Shown: positions 45,401 through 54,755, numbered from the stretch's first letter. The stretch is 64,000 bases of DNA from Pseudescherichia sp031987975 (GCF_031987975.1 NZ_DALZYX010000003.1:186001-250000), one strand, 5' to 3'. The notes: a model not told the origin generated them from the letters alone. Translations and numbers: made by a program.

Positions 45401-46291
45401 ATGAATGAAAACAGACTGCTGGGATTGGCCTGGATATCGCCCTATATCATCGGGTTGATCGTCTTTACGGCCTTTCCCTTCGTTTCCTCGTTTTTCCTCA
45501 GTTTTACTGAGTATGACTTAATGAGTCCGCCGGTATTTAACGGGATTGAAAACTACCGTTACATGCTGACCGAAGACTCCCTGTTCTGGAAATCAATGGG
45601 CGTCACCTTTGCCTACGTATTTTTAACGATCCCGCTGAAGCTCGCTTTTGCGCTGGGGATCGCCTTTGTTCTTAACTTTAAATTACGCGGCATCGGCTTT
45701 TTCCGTACCGCCTACTATATCCCATCGATTCTTGGCAGCTCCGTCGCCATCGCCGTTCTGTGGCGCGCGCTGTTTGCTATCGACGGCCTGCTGAACAGCT
45801 TTATCGGCGTTTTTGGCCTCGATCCTATTAACTGGCTGGGTGAGCCGTCGCTGGCGCTGATGTCCGTGACCCTGCTGCGCGTCTGGCAGTTTGGTTCCGC
45901 GATGGTGATCTTCCTCGCCGCGCTGCAAAACGTACCGCAGTCGCAGTATGAGGCGGCGATGATCGACGGCGCGTCGAAGTGGCAGATGTTTATGAAGGTA
46001 ACCGTGCCGCTGATTACGCCGGTGATTTTCTTCAACTTCATTATGCAGACCACCCAGGCATTCCAGGAGTTTACCGGCCCGTACGTCATTACCGGCGGCG
46101 GCCCGACCTACTACACCTATCTCTTCTCGCTCTACATCTACGACACCGCCTTTAAGTATTTCGATATGGGTTACGGCGCGGCGCTGGCGTGGGTACTGTT
46201 CCTGGTGGTGGCCGTCTTCGCCTCCATTGCCTTTAAGTCATCAAAATATTGGGTCTTCTACTCCGCCGATAAGGGAGGCAAAAATGGCTGA
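45401..46291 (+). CDS. togM: oligogalacturonide ABC importer permease TogM
   Basis: 296-aa inner-membrane permease of the carbohydrate-uptake-1 ABC family (MalF/UgpA type), six membrane segments. The ATPase-docking EAA loop is EAAMIDGASKWQMFMKVTVPL near residue 190 (read in parts). First gene of togM-N-A-B; togN overlaps it by 8 bases. Assigned as TogM from the setting (KdgR-like sites, pectin genes on both sides) and family resemblance; specificity is inferred. Confidence 0.85.
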   Translation: MNENRLLGLAWISPYIIGLIVFTAFPFVSSFFLSFTEYDLMSPPVFNGIENYRYMLTEDSLFWKSMGVTFAYVFLTIPLKLAFALGIAFVLNFKLRGIGFFRTAYYIPSILGSSVAIAVLWRALFAIDGLLNSFIGVFGLDPINWLGEPSLALMSVTLLRVWQFGSAMVIFLAALQNVPQSQYEAAMIDGASKWQMFMKVTVPLITPVIFFNFIMQTTQAFQEFTGPYVITGGGPTYYTYLFSLYIYDTAFKYFDMGYGAALAWVLFLVVAVFASIAFKSSKYWVFYSADKGGKNG

Positions 46292-47186
46292 CGTACAACA
46301 AATTACCCCGGCAGCGAGCCACGCCGAACGTGAAGTGGCCCGCACGCTGCGTCGCGAGAAGATCAGCGCGTGGATCCGCTATGTCATTTTGCTGTTCGTT
46401 GGTCTGCTGATGCTCTATCCGCTGGTGTGGATGTTCTCGGCGGCGTTCAAGCCTAACCACGAGATCTTCACTACCCTGAGCCTGTGGCCAGCCAACGCCA
46501 CCTGGGACGGGTTCATCAACGGCTGGAAAACCGGTACCGAATATAATTTCGGCCATTACATGCTGAATACCTTCAAGTATGTGATCCCGAAAGTGATCCT
46601 GACCATTATCTCCTCCACCATCGTGGCGTATGGCTTTGCCCGCTTCGAAATCCCGTGGAAGAAGTTCTGGTTCGCAACGCTGATCACCACCATGCTGCTG
46701 CCAAGCACCGTGCTGCTGATCCCGCAGTACCTGATGTTCCGTGAGATGGGCATGCTCAACAGCTATATGCCGCTCTATCTGCCGCTGGCCTTTGCCACCC
46801 AGGGCTTCTTCGTCTTCATGCTGATCCAGTTCCTGCGCGGCGTACCGCGTGACATGGAAGAGGCGGCGCAGATCGACGGCTGCAACTCTGCCCAGGTGCT
46901 CTGGTACGTGGTCGTACCGATCCTGAAACCGGCAATTATCTCGGTAGCGCTGTTCCAGTTCATGTGGTCGATGAACGACTTTATCGGGCCGCTGATCTAC
47001 GTCTACAGCGTGGATAAGTATCCGATTGCCCTGGCGCTCAAAATGTCCATCGACGTGACCGAAGGCGCGCCGTGGAACGAAATTCTGGCAATGGCGAGTA
47101 TCTCCATTCTGCCGTCCATCATTGTCTTCTTCCTGGCTCAACGCTACTTCGTACAGGGCGTGACCAGCAGCGGAATTAAAGGTTAA
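46284..47186 (+). CDS. togN: oligogalacturonide ABC importer permease TogN
   Basis: 300-aa permease of the MalG/UgpE type. Six hydrophobic segments; EAA loop EEAAQIDGCNSAQVLWYVVV. The start at 46284 (MADVQQIT) has a strong AAGGGAGG at 46271-46278; an upstream in-frame start inside togM is not supported. Coupled to togM by an 8-base overlap and to togA across 12 bases. Confidence 0.85.
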   Translation: MADVQQITPAASHAEREVARTLRREKISAWIRYVILLFVGLLMLYPLVWMFSAAFKPNHEIFTTLSLWPANATWDGFINGWKTGTEYNFGHYMLNTFKYVIPKVILTIISSTIVAYGFARFEIPWKKFWFATLITTMLLPSTVLLIPQYLMFREMGMLNSYMPLYLPLAFATQGFFVFMLIQFLRGVPRDMEEAAQIDGCNSAQVLWYVVVPILKPAIISVALFQFMWSMNDFIGPLIYVYSVDKYPIALALKMSIDVTEGAPWNEILAMASISILPSIIVFFLAQRYFVQGVTSSGIKG

Positions 47187-47198
47187 GAGGGAAATATC

Positions 47199-48326
47199 AT
47201 GGCTGAAGTTATTTTCAACAAGCTGGAAAAAGTGTACTCCAACGGCTTCAAAGCGGTACATGGTATCGACCTGAAGATCGCTGACGGGGAGTTTATGGTG
47301 ATTGTCGGCCCATCCGGCTGCGCCAAGTCCACCACCCTGCGCATGCTGGCCGGGCTGGAGACCATCAGCGGCGGCGAAGTGCGCATCGGTGAAAAGGTGG
47401 TGAACAACCTGGCCCCGAAAGAGCGCGGCATTGCGATGGTGTTCCAGAATTACGCCCTCTATCCGCACATGACGGTGCGTGAAAACCTCGCCTTCGGCCT
47501 CAAGCTGAGCAAGATGCCGAAGGATCAGATCGACAGGTATGTGGACGAAGCGGCGAAGATCCTCGAGCTGGAGGAGCTGCTGGAGCGTCTGCCGCGCCAG
47601 CTCTCCGGCGGCCAGGCCCAGCGCGTGGCGGTAGGCCGGGCGATTGTGAAGAAACCGGACGTATTTCTGTTTGACGAACCGCTCTCTAACCTCGACGCCA
47701 AGCTGCGCGCCTCGATGCGCATCCGTATTTCGGATCTGCATAAGCAGCTCAAAAGCTCCGGTAAACCAGCCACCACCGTCTACGTGACCCACGACCAGAC
47801 CGAAGCCATGACCATGGGCGATCGCATCTGCGTAATGAAGCTGGGGCACATCATGCAGGTGGATACCCCGGATAACCTCTACCACTACCCGAAAAACATG
47901 TTCGTGGCGGGGTTCATTGGCGCACCGGAGATGAACATCAAGCCCGGCAAGCTGATTGATAAAGCGGGTCGCCTGCATATCACCATTGGCGACGAGAGTC
48001 TGCCGCTAAACGCTCGCCAGCAGGAGAAGGTCGCTGCGTATCAGAACCAGTCGGTGTTCTTTGGCGTGCGCCCGGAATTTGTCTCCCTCTCCGATGAACC
48101 TTTTGCCGAAGGCGGCTGCACCGGTGAGATGGTGCGCACCGAAAACATGGGCCATGAGTTCTTTGTCTATCTGAAAGTGGGCGACTACGAGCTGACCGCC
48201 CGTATTTCGTCCGATGAAGCTAAGCCGATGATTGAAAAGGGCCTTAACCGTAAGGTCTGGTTTACGTTTGACATGGATAAGTGTCATATCTTTGACGCGA
48301 AAACTGAACAGAACATCTCTCTCTAA
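47199..48326 (+). CDS. togA: oligogalacturonide ABC importer ATPase TogA
   Basis: 375-aa ATPase of the MalK/UgpC group. Walker A is GPSGCAKSTTLRM (Ala in place of the usual third Gly, residues ~38-46). Signature LSGGQAQRVAVGRAI, Walker B VFLFDEPLSNLD, switch His in YVTHDQTEAM. The C-terminal ~140 residues form the TOBE/regulatory domain. Followed 13 bases later by togB. Confidence 0.88.
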   Translation: MAEVIFNKLEKVYSNGFKAVHGIDLKIADGEFMVIVGPSGCAKSTTLRMLAGLETISGGEVRIGEKVVNNLAPKERGIAMVFQNYALYPHMTVRENLAFGLKLSKMPKDQIDRYVDEAAKILELEELLERLPRQLSGGQAQRVAVGRAIVKKPDVFLFDEPLSNLDAKLRASMRIRISDLHKQLKSSGKPATTVYVTHDQTEAMTMGDRICVMKLGHIMQVDTPDNLYHYPKNMFVAGFIGAPEMNIKPGKLIDKAGRLHITIGDESLPLNARQQEKVAAYQNQSVFFGVRPEFVSLSDEPFAEGGCTGEMVRTENMGHEFFVYLKVGDYELTARISSDEAKPMIEKGLNRKVWFTFDMDKCHIFDAKTEQNISL

Positions 48327-48339
48327 CTGGAGTATAAAA

Positions 48340-49629
48340 ATGAAAAAAGTGCTTTTAAGCGCAGCAATCTCCGCCACATTAGGCCTGAGTGCCCTTCCTT
48401 CACAGGCGGCGGATAACGTTGACCTGCGTATGTCCTGGTGGGGCGGTAATGGCCGTCACCAGGTAACACTGAAGGCGATCGAGGAGTTTCACAAGCAGCA
48501 TCCGGACATTAATGTAAAATCTGAATACACCGGCTGGGATGGCCATCTCTCCCGCCTGACTACGCAGATTGCTGGCGGCACCGAGCCTGACGTGATGCAG
48601 ACCAACTGGAACTGGCTGCCGATCTTCTCCAAAAACGGCGACGGTTTTTACGACCTTAATCAGGTGAAGGATGTGATCGATCTGAGCCAGTTCGATCCGA
48701 AGGAGTTACAGTCGACCACCGTCAACGGCAAGCTGAACGGGATCCCGATCTCCGTGACCGCACGCGTCTTCTATTTCAACAACGAGACCTGGAAAAAAGC
48801 GGGCGTTGAGTACCCGAAAACCTGGGATGAGCTAAAAGCCGCAGGCAAAACCTTTGAGAGCAAGCTGGGAAAACAGTACTACCCGGTGGTGCTGGAGCAC
48901 CAGGACACCCTGGCGCTGCTGAACTCGTACATGATCCAGAAATACAATATCCCGGCAGTGGATGAGAAGACTAAAAAATTCGCCTACAGCAAAGAGCAGT
49001 GGGTAGAGTTCTTCCAGACGTATAAGGATCTTGTTGATAGCCACGTGATGCCGGATACCAAATACTACGCGTCGTTTGGTAAGAGCAACATGTATGAGAT
49101 GAAGCCGTGGATTGAGGGTGAATGGGGCGGCACCTACATGTGGAACTCCACCATCACCAAATACTCCGATAACCTGAAGCCACCGGCGAAGCTGGAGCTG
49201 GGCAGCTACCCGATGCTGCCGGGCGCAACCGACGCGGGCCTGTTCTTTAAACCGGCGCAGATGCTGTCGATTGGCAAATCCACTAAGCATCCGAAAGAGG
49301 CAGCGCAGCTGATTAACTTCCTGCTGAACAGCAAAGAGGGAGCGGAGACGCTGGGTCTCGAGCGCGGCGTACCGCTGAGCAAGGCGGCAGTTGAGACCCT
49401 GACTGCGAACGGCACCATCAAAGAGGAAGATCCATCGGTGGCGGGCCTGCGCCTGGCACAGTCGCTGCCGGCGAAGCTGACGGTATCACCCTATTTTGAC
49501 GATCCGCAGGTGGTGGCCCAGTTTGGTACTTCGCTGCAGTATATTGATTACGGTCAGAAAACCGTGGAAGAGACCGCGGCTGACTTCCAGCGCCAGGCTG
49601 AACGTATCCTGAAACGCGCGATGCGTTAA
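48340..49629 (+). CDS. togB: oligogalacturonide-binding periplasmic protein TogB
   Basis: 429-aa extracellular solute-binding protein family 1. The cleavable signal peptide MKKVLLSAAISATLGLSALP ends SQA before ADNVDLRMSWWGG. I placed the start at 48340 with TGGAG just upstream; a longer in-frame start inside togA would bury the signal peptide. Last gene of the togMNAB operon, followed by a REP-like terminator. Confidence 0.87.
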   Translation: MKKVLLSAAISATLGLSALPSQAADNVDLRMSWWGGNGRHQVTLKAIEEFHKQHPDINVKSEYTGWDGHLSRLTTQIAGGTEPDVMQTNWNWLPIFSKNGDGFYDLNQVKDVIDLSQFDPKELQSTTVNGKLNGIPISVTARVFYFNNETWKKAGVEYPKTWDELKAAGKTFESKLGKQYYPVVLEHQDTLALLNSYMIQKYNIPAVDEKTKKFAYSKEQWVEFFQTYKDLVDSHVMPDTKYYASFGKSNMYEMKPWIEGEWGGTYMWNSTITKYSDNLKPPAKLELGSYPMLPGATDAGLFFKPAQMLSIGKSTKHPKEAAQLINFLLNSKEGAETLGLERGVPLSKAAVETLTANGTIKEEDPSVAGLRLAQSLPAKLTVSPYFDDPQVVAQFGTSLQYIDYGQKTVEETAADFQRQAERILKRAMR

Positions 49630-49637
49630 TGCAAAAT

Positions 49638-49672
49638 GCCCGGCAAGCGTAAGCGCCGCCGGGCAACTTTTT
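49638..49672 (+). terminator. REP-like terminator after togB
   Basis: GCCCGGC (49638-49644) pairs with GCCGGGC (49658-49664), loop AAGCGTAAGCGCC, then AACTTTTT. It reaches the stop codon of the convergent araE. Confidence 0.75.
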
Positions 49673-51089
49673 ATACTCCAATATTCCTCAATTTTTCCCC
49701 CGCCATCAGCTTACGCTCAATATGCTCAAGGGTGACGTTTTTCGTCTCCGGGATCAGCCAGAAGGTAATGCCCACAAAGGCGATATTCAGCGCGGTATAG
49801 AGCCAGAAGGTTCCCGCCGCGCCGATGGCATCCAGCAGCGTCAGGAAGGTTGCGCCGATAATCATATTCGACACCCAGTTGGTAGTGGTCGAGCAGGTAA
49901 TACCGAAGTCGCGGCATTTCAGGGGCTGGATCTCCGAGCAGAGGATCCACACTACCGGCGCGGCGCTCATGGCGTACCCGGCAATACAGATCATCGTCAT
50001 GCCGACAGAAAGCCAGGAGAGACCGCTGGAGGCGGTGCCGTTATCAAACTGCATTAGGCAATAGCCCAGCACCAGCGTGCCAAATGCCATCACGCTAAAA
50101 CCAATTTTCAGTGCAGGCTTACGTCCGGCTTTATCCACCATAAAGATGGCGATAAAGGTGGCAAACATAAAGGTCAGACCGACTACCAGGGTAGCGAGCA
50201 TCTGCTGTTCGGTCGTGGTAAACCCGGCCATCTTAAAGATACGCGGGGCGTAGTACATGATGATGTTCATCCCGGTAAACTGCTGCATCGCCTGCAGCAG
50301 CATGCCGAGAAACACCGCCCGACGTACGTTCGGGTTGGCTTTAAACAATCCCCACCCGCCCTGCTTATGCTTCAGGCTTTCGCGGATCTCGTTTAACTCC
50401 TCCCGCGCCTTCTCGGAAGTGTCGCGTAGCATACGCAGCACCTCCTCCGCCTCAATATGCCGCCCCTTCTCCGCCAGCCAGCGTGGACTGTTTGGCAGGA
50501 AGATCACCAGTACGATCAGCACCAGCGCTGGCAGAGCCAGCACGCCCAGCATGGCGCGCCAGTTGCCGGAGTAGCTCAGCGCCGTATCAGAGAGAAATGC
50601 CATCACGATCCCTAACGTCACCATCAGCTGATACATGCTGATCATCTTGCCGCGTACGTTTTCACTGGCCATCTCAGAGAGATAGAGCGGCGCGGTGTAG
50701 GAAGCGATGCCCACCGCCACGCCGAGGATCACCCTTGAAAAAATCAGTACCTCAACGTTGGTAGCGAAGGCCGAGCCGAGAGAACCCGCTACAAAAAGGA
50801 TCGCCCCCGCCATCAGGCTATATTTGCGCCCCAGCCGAAACGAGAGCCAACCGTTAAACAGCGCCCCAATGGCCGCCCCCAGCATCATGCTGCTCACGAC
50901 CCACTCCTGCTGGCGACTGCTTAGCGTAAAGTGGTCGGTAATAAACGGCAGCGCTCCGGCGATCACACCAATATCCAGCCCAAATAGCAGACCGGCGACG
51001 GCGGCGGAGATAGAGACAAAAAGATTCATGCGCCGCGTATCCTGTAACGCGCGCGGCACTGACGGTGCGTTATGACTCAATGAACTCAT
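49671..51089 (-). CDS. araE: L-arabinose:H+ symporter AraE
   Basis: 472-aa MFS sugar porter with twelve membrane segments, same length as E. coli AraE. Sugar-porter motifs: RLGRKYSLMAGAI, PNSPRWLAEKGR, VDKAGRKPALK and PETKNVTLEHIE. Located between ygeA and kduD as in E. coli, here separated from ygeA by the kdgF-tog insert. Upstream 315 bases hold its control region. Although it lies within the pectin block, its identity as AraE is clear. Confidence 0.93.
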   Translation of the reverse strand: MSSLSHNAPSVPRALQDTRRMNLFVSISAAVAGLLFGLDIGVIAGALPFITDHFTLSSRQQEWVVSSMMLGAAIGALFNGWLSFRLGRKYSLMAGAILFVAGSLGSAFATNVEVLIFSRVILGVAVGIASYTAPLYLSEMASENVRGKMISMYQLMVTLGIVMAFLSDTALSYSGNWRAMLGVLALPALVLIVLVIFLPNSPRWLAEKGRHIEAEEVLRMLRDTSEKAREELNEIRESLKHKQGGWGLFKANPNVRRAVFLGMLLQAMQQFTGMNIIMYYAPRIFKMAGFTTTEQQMLATLVVGLTFMFATFIAIFMVDKAGRKPALKIGFSVMAFGTLVLGYCLMQFDNGTASSGLSWLSVGMTMICIAGYAMSAAPVVWILCSEIQPLKCRDFGITCSTTTNWVSNMIIGATFLTLLDAIGAAGTFWLYTALNIAFVGITFWLIPETKNVTLEHIERKLMAGEKLRNIGV

Positions 51090-51404
51090 CTTTTGTTGCC
51101 TGAAGTAATAAATCGTCTATTGAAAGTAAGAGAGGGAAGGCAAAAGGTGTCAGGGAGTAACGGTCATAGATATGGATTAAACTGCTATACATATTGTTTA
51201 TGTGATGGATATTCCAATTTGATAATCAAAGTTAATATTATCAAATTCTTTTAATTTGATGTTTTAGCTAATAAATAAACAGGTAAGCGCCTTTATTTGG
51301 CATTTGTATATGGATATTTCGTGATTATGCATATGGACTTATCTGATTTAAAAGCAAAAAAAACCCTGCCGAAGAGCAGGGTTCATAATGCATAATATCG
51401 GGAA
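51090..51404 (-). promoter_or_regulatory. araE upstream region with AATTTGAT repeats
   Basis: 315 bases without a gene. AATTTGATAAT (51216-51226) forms a perfect 11-base inverted repeat with ATTATCAAATT (51237-51247), and a further AATTTGAT stands at 51253-51260. Two TCCATA elements on the minus strand (51309-51314 and 51332-51337, 23 bases apart) resemble the inner part of AraC half-sites. TGTGATGGATATTCCA at 51201-51216 has one good CRP half-site. The kduD terminator ends the region. Confidence 0.5.
51356..51383 (-). terminator. kduD terminator
   Basis: On the minus strand AACCCTGC (51383-51376) pairs with GCAGGGTT (51369-51362) around a six-base loop, followed by a run of T (A tract 51356-51363). 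Confidence 0.85.
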
Positions 51405-52166
51405 TTAACGCGCCAGCCAGCCGCCATCTACCGCAACGGTGTAGCCGTTGATGTAGTCAGAAGCGCTGGAGGCGAGGAACACCACCGGTCCCATCAGATC
51501 GCTCGGCAGACCCCAGCGGCCCGCCGGGATGCGGTCAAGGATCTCAGCGCTGCGCTGCTCGTCGGCACGCAGCTGCTGGGTGTTGTTGGTCGCCATGTAG
51601 CCCGGTGCGATGGCGTTCACGTTGATGTTGTGCTTCGCCCACTCGTTCGCCATCAGGCGGGTGATGCCCATCACGCCGCTTTTAGACGCGGTGTAGGACG
51701 GTACACGAATGCCACCCTGGAAGGAGAGCATGGAGGCGATGTTGATGATTTTGCCGCCGTTGCCCTGGGCGATAAAGTGCTTCGCCGCCGCCTGAGACAT
51801 AAAGAACACGCTCTTGATGTTGAGATCCATCACGTCGTCCCAGTCTTTTTCGCTGAAGTTGATTGCGTCTTCACGACGGATCAGACCCGCGTTGTTCACC
51901 AGCACGTCGATGTGGCCGAACTCACTCACCGCGCGCTCCAGCAGCGCAGGGATGCCGTCGATCTGACGCAGGTCAGCGGTCAGGCTCAGGAAGCGGCGAC
52001 CCAGCGCGGTAACGCGCTCAATGGTCTCGGTCGGCTCAACGATGTTAATCCCGACGATGTCACAGCCCGCTTCCGCCAGACCCAGGGCCATACCCTGACC
52101 CAGGCCGGTATCACAGCCAGAGACAACCGCAACTTTACCTTCAAGAGAAAATGCATTCAGAATCAT
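51405..52166 (-). CDS. kduD: 2-dehydro-3-deoxy-D-gluconate 5-dehydrogenase KduD
   Basis: 253-aa short-chain dehydrogenase that reduces 2,5-diketo-3-deoxygluconate to 2-keto-3-deoxygluconate (KDG). The NAD(P) loop is VVSGCDTGLGQGMALG. The catalytic Ser/Tyr/Lys set lies in INIASMLSFQGG and SYTASKSG. C-terminus YINGYTVAVDGGWLAR. Last gene of the kduI-kduD unit, 61 bases after kduI. Confidence 0.96.
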   Translation of the reverse strand: MILNAFSLEGKVAVVSGCDTGLGQGMALGLAEAGCDIVGINIVEPTETIERVTALGRRFLSLTADLRQIDGIPALLERAVSEFGHIDVLVNNAGLIRREDAINFSEKDWDDVMDLNIKSVFFMSQAAAKHFIAQGNGGKIINIASMLSFQGGIRVPSYTASKSGVMGITRLMANEWAKHNINVNAIAPGYMATNNTQQLRADEQRSAEILDRIPAGRWGLPSDLMGPVVFLASSASDYINGYTVAVDGGWLAR

Positions 52167-52227
52167 AGTGGTTCCTTAATCTATCTGCGCCTGTTCGCCA
52201 GGCAGGGTTTGCTTTGCTCTCCGCGAC

Positions 52228-53064
52228 TTAGCGCAGATCCTTAACGGCAACATGGTCCATATCATCAAAGACCTGGTTCTCGCCTACCATCCCCCAGATG
52301 AAGGTGTAAGCGCGCGTACCAACGCCTGAGTGAATAGACCAGCTCGGTGAGATGACTGCCTGTTCGTTATGCATGATGATGTGGCGCGTCTCCTGCGGCT
52401 GCCCCATCATATGGAACACGCAGGCGTCCTCATCCATATTGAAGTAGAAGTAGACCTCCATCCGGCGCTCATGGGTGTGGCACGGCATGGTGTTCCACAG
52501 GTTGCCTGGTTCCAGCTCGGTCAGGCCCATGCTTAGCTGGCAGGTCTCCAGCACGTCCGGCACGAAGTATTTGTTAATAGTACGACGGTTGCTGGTGAGC
52601 GGATCGCCAAGAGTTACCGGAGCGACGTCCGCCGGGGTCACTTTTTTGGTCGGGTAAGCGGTATGGGCCGGGGCGCAGTTGTAGTAGAACTTGGCCGGTT
52701 TTGCTGGATCGACGCTGGCAAACACCACCTCTTGTGCCCCTTTTCCGACATAGAGCGCATCGCGATGACCGATTTCGTAGCACTGGCCGTCAACGGTGAT
52801 GGTACCCGGACCACCGATGTTGATGGTGCCCAGCTCGCGGCGCTCAAGGAAGTAGCTGACGCCCAGCTGCTTGCCCACTTCACCGCCTACGGCAACGGTT
52901 TTCGCCACCGGCATGATGCCGCCAACGATAATGCGGTCGATATGGCTGTACACCATGGTGTAAGCGTCCGCCTCGAATACCTGCTCAACTAAGAACTCGT
53001 CGCGCAGCCCCTGGGTATCCAGCGTCTTAGCATGTGCGCTGTGGATGCTTTGTCTGACTTCCAC
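52228..53064 (-). CDS. kduI: 5-keto-4-deoxyuronate isomerase KduI
   Basis: 278-aa cupin-fold isomerase (4-deoxy-L-threo-5-hexosulose uronate to 3-deoxy-D-glycero-2,5-hexodiulosonate). The metal site is seen in MPCHTHERRMEVYFYFNM and the downstream HNEQAVISPSWSIHSG. The start is GTG at 53064 behind GGAGG with five-base spacing, giving exactly the family length; a longer in-frame start at 53103 is not supported. Divergent from ogl with KdgR-like sites in between. Confidence 0.94.
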   Translation of the reverse strand: MEVRQSIHSAHAKTLDTQGLRDEFLVEQVFEADAYTMVYSHIDRIIVGGIMPVAKTVAVGGEVGKQLGVSYFLERRELGTINIGGPGTITVDGQCYEIGHRDALYVGKGAQEVVFASVDPAKPAKFYYNCAPAHTAYPTKKVTPADVAPVTLGDPLTSNRRTINKYFVPDVLETCQLSMGLTELEPGNLWNTMPCHTHERRMEVYFYFNMDEDACVFHMMGQPQETRHIIMHNEQAVISPSWSIHSGVGTRAYTFIWGMVGENQVFDDMDHVAVKDLR

Positions 53065-53178
53065 ATTTACCTCCGAAATCGTTTTTGACCGAACGTCACG
53101 CAACGGAGCGTCGAAACGCTGTTCCGTTTTGTAGTATGGCGGCCATAGTATCCCGGCTAAAACGTGTTTTCAATTACA

Positions 53179-53197
53179 AATAAAACATTGTTTCATT
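53179..53197. promoter_or_regulatory. KdgR-like operator for kduID
   Basis: AATAAAACATTGTTTCATT matches the KdgR consensus AATRAAACANTGTTTCATT at essentially every position. It is about 115 bases upstream of the kduI GTG. Confidence 0.8.
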
Positions 53198-53443
53198 TTT
53201 TCTGCTATTTCATTTGAAAATTGGAATTAGGATCACGATTGTTCGTTGTAGACGTTTTTTAGCAGACGAATGTGGCCTGAGGCGAGTGTTGAAAAAATCT
53301 TTATAAACAAAAACTTATAAAATCTTTGAATTTTAGCTATCCCGTTGATTTTTCTTGTCGCAAATCAAAGACGTCCATTTTCTTACTACCCTACGCTGCT
53401 TTTATGAGACTTTTTTCTTATAAAGTGCGTGACCAATCACACA

Positions 53444-53464
53444 TACTGAAACGATGTTTTGATA
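53444..53464. promoter_or_regulatory. KdgR-like operator for ogl
   Basis: TGAAACGATGTTTTGA (53447-53462) has the AAAC-NNN-GTTT core with symmetric TGA flanks. It is about 90 bases upstream of the ogl ATG. Confidence 0.7.
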
Positions 53465-53554
53465 ATTTAACACCTAGTTTTTAAACTCATAATCTATTCG
53501 GGTCATTACGCTGGCCGAAACATCGTGACAGGCCCTCTTAACAAGGAGATAAGT

Positions 53555-54730
53555 ATGGCGAAAGGTATGCGGGTTAAGCTCAACTATGAAGTCAGCCGCG
53601 ATCCGGACACGGGTGCGGAAGTGATCCGCTTAACCCCTCCCGAAGTCACCTGTCATCGGAACTACTTCTATCAGAAATGCTTTTTTAACGATGGCAGCCA
53701 TCTGCTCTTCGCAGGGGAATTTGATGGTCACTGGAACTACTATCTGCTGAACATTGCGAAAGCTGAAGCAGTGCAGCTGACCGAGGGCGCTGGCGATAAC
53801 ACCTTTGGTGGCTTTCTGTCGCCGGACGATAGCGCCCTCTACTACGTTAAAAACGATCGCACCCTGCGGGAAGTGAACCTGGAGACCCTGGCCGAGCGTG
53901 AAGTCTATCGCGTGCCGGATGAGTGGGTTGGCTACGGCACCTGGGTGGCGAACAGCGACTGCACCAAGCTTGTCGGCATCGAAATTGCCAAAAGCGACTG
54001 GACCCCGCTTAACGACTGGAAAATTTTCCACGATTTCTTCCTGAAAGGCCCCCGCTGTCGCCTGCTGCGCGTCGATTTGCGGACCGGCGAAAGCGCCACC
54101 ATTCACGAAGAGAAGCTCTGGCTGGGCCATCCAATCTACCGTCCGTTTGACGACAACACCGTCGCCTTCTGTCATGAAGGTCCGCACGATCTGGTGGATG
54201 CCCGCATGTGGCTGGTCAATGAGGATGGCAGCAACATCCGTAAAGTAAAAACCCATGCCGAGGGTGAAAGCTGCACCCATGAGTTCTGGGTACCTAACGG
54301 CTCGGCGCTGGTCTACGTCTCGTACCTGAAGGGACAGCAGGGCCGCACCATCTATCGCTTTGATCCGAACACCGGCGTAAACGAAGCGATTATGGATATG
54401 CCGGCCTGCTCGCATCTGATGAGTAACTTTGACGGCACCCTGCTGGTAGGTGACGGCTCAGGCTCGCCGGTTGATGTCAACGATGCCGACGGCTACAGCA
54501 TCGATAACGATCCCTATATTTACGTGTTCGACGTAGCAGAGAAGCGCTACTACCGCGCGGCACGTCACGATACCTCCTGGGCAACGGTGGCAAATAGCCG
54601 TCAGGTGACCCATCCGCATCCGTCATTTACGCCGGACGACAGTGCGGTTCTGTTTAGCTCCGACAAAGACGGTAAGCCTGCGCTCTATATTGCCCAGCTT
54701 CCCGAGCAGCGTGAATGGCTACAAGCATAA
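53555..54730 (+). CDS. ogl: oligogalacturonate lyase Ogl
   Basis: 391-aa cytoplasmic polysaccharide lyase of family PL22 with a seven-bladed beta-propeller. It splits di- and oligogalacturonides to unsaturated galacturonate. Family segments: PPEVTCHRNYFYQKCFFNDG, HEGPHDLVDARMWLV and TCTHEFWVPNGS-type stretches with the Mn2+-binding His residues. I placed the start at 53555 (MAKGMRVKL), which has AAGGAG at 53543-53548; a longer frame lacks support. Absent from E. coli K-12 at this site. Confidence 0.93.
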   Translation: MAKGMRVKLNYEVSRDPDTGAEVIRLTPPEVTCHRNYFYQKCFFNDGSHLLFAGEFDGHWNYYLLNIAKAEAVQLTEGAGDNTFGGFLSPDDSALYYVKNDRTLREVNLETLAEREVYRVPDEWVGYGTWVANSDCTKLVGIEIAKSDWTPLNDWKIFHDFFLKGPRCRLLRVDLRTGESATIHEEKLWLGHPIYRPFDDNTVAFCHEGPHDLVDARMWLVNEDGSNIRKVKTHAEGESCTHEFWVPNGSALVYVSYLKGQQGRTIYRFDPNTGVNEAIMDMPACSHLMSNFDGTLLVGDGSGSPVDVNDADGYSIDNDPYIYVFDVAEKRYYRAARHDTSWATVANSRQVTHPHPSFTPDDSAVLFSSDKDGKPALYIAQLPEQREWLQA

Positions 54731-54755
54731 TTGAGTGTGTTTAGTAACTGGCCTT

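Larger units (their letters stand above)
53065..53554. promoter_or_regulatory. kduI-ogl divergent control region
   Basis: 490 AT-rich bases without a gene. It holds one strong KdgR-like box near kduI (53179-53197) and one near ogl (53444-53464), so each promoter seems to have its own operator. A shorter TAAAACGTGTTTTCA at 53156-53170 has the wrong spacing for KdgR. Confidence 0.65.

Noticed and set aside
46233..47978. 581-codon minus-strand frame opposite togN-togA
   Set aside because: Antisense shadow of two clear ABC genes; composition is His/Asp/Gln/Arg-rich as expected for an antisense frame in GC-rich coding DNA.
53156..53170. TAAAACGTGTTTTCA as a further KdgR operator
   Set aside because: The AAAC/GTTT arms are separated by two bases, not three as in the real sites nearby.
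53428..53443. CGTGACCAATCACA as a CRP site upstream of ogl
   Set aside because: Half-sites are recognisable but the spacer is 4 bases instead of 6.
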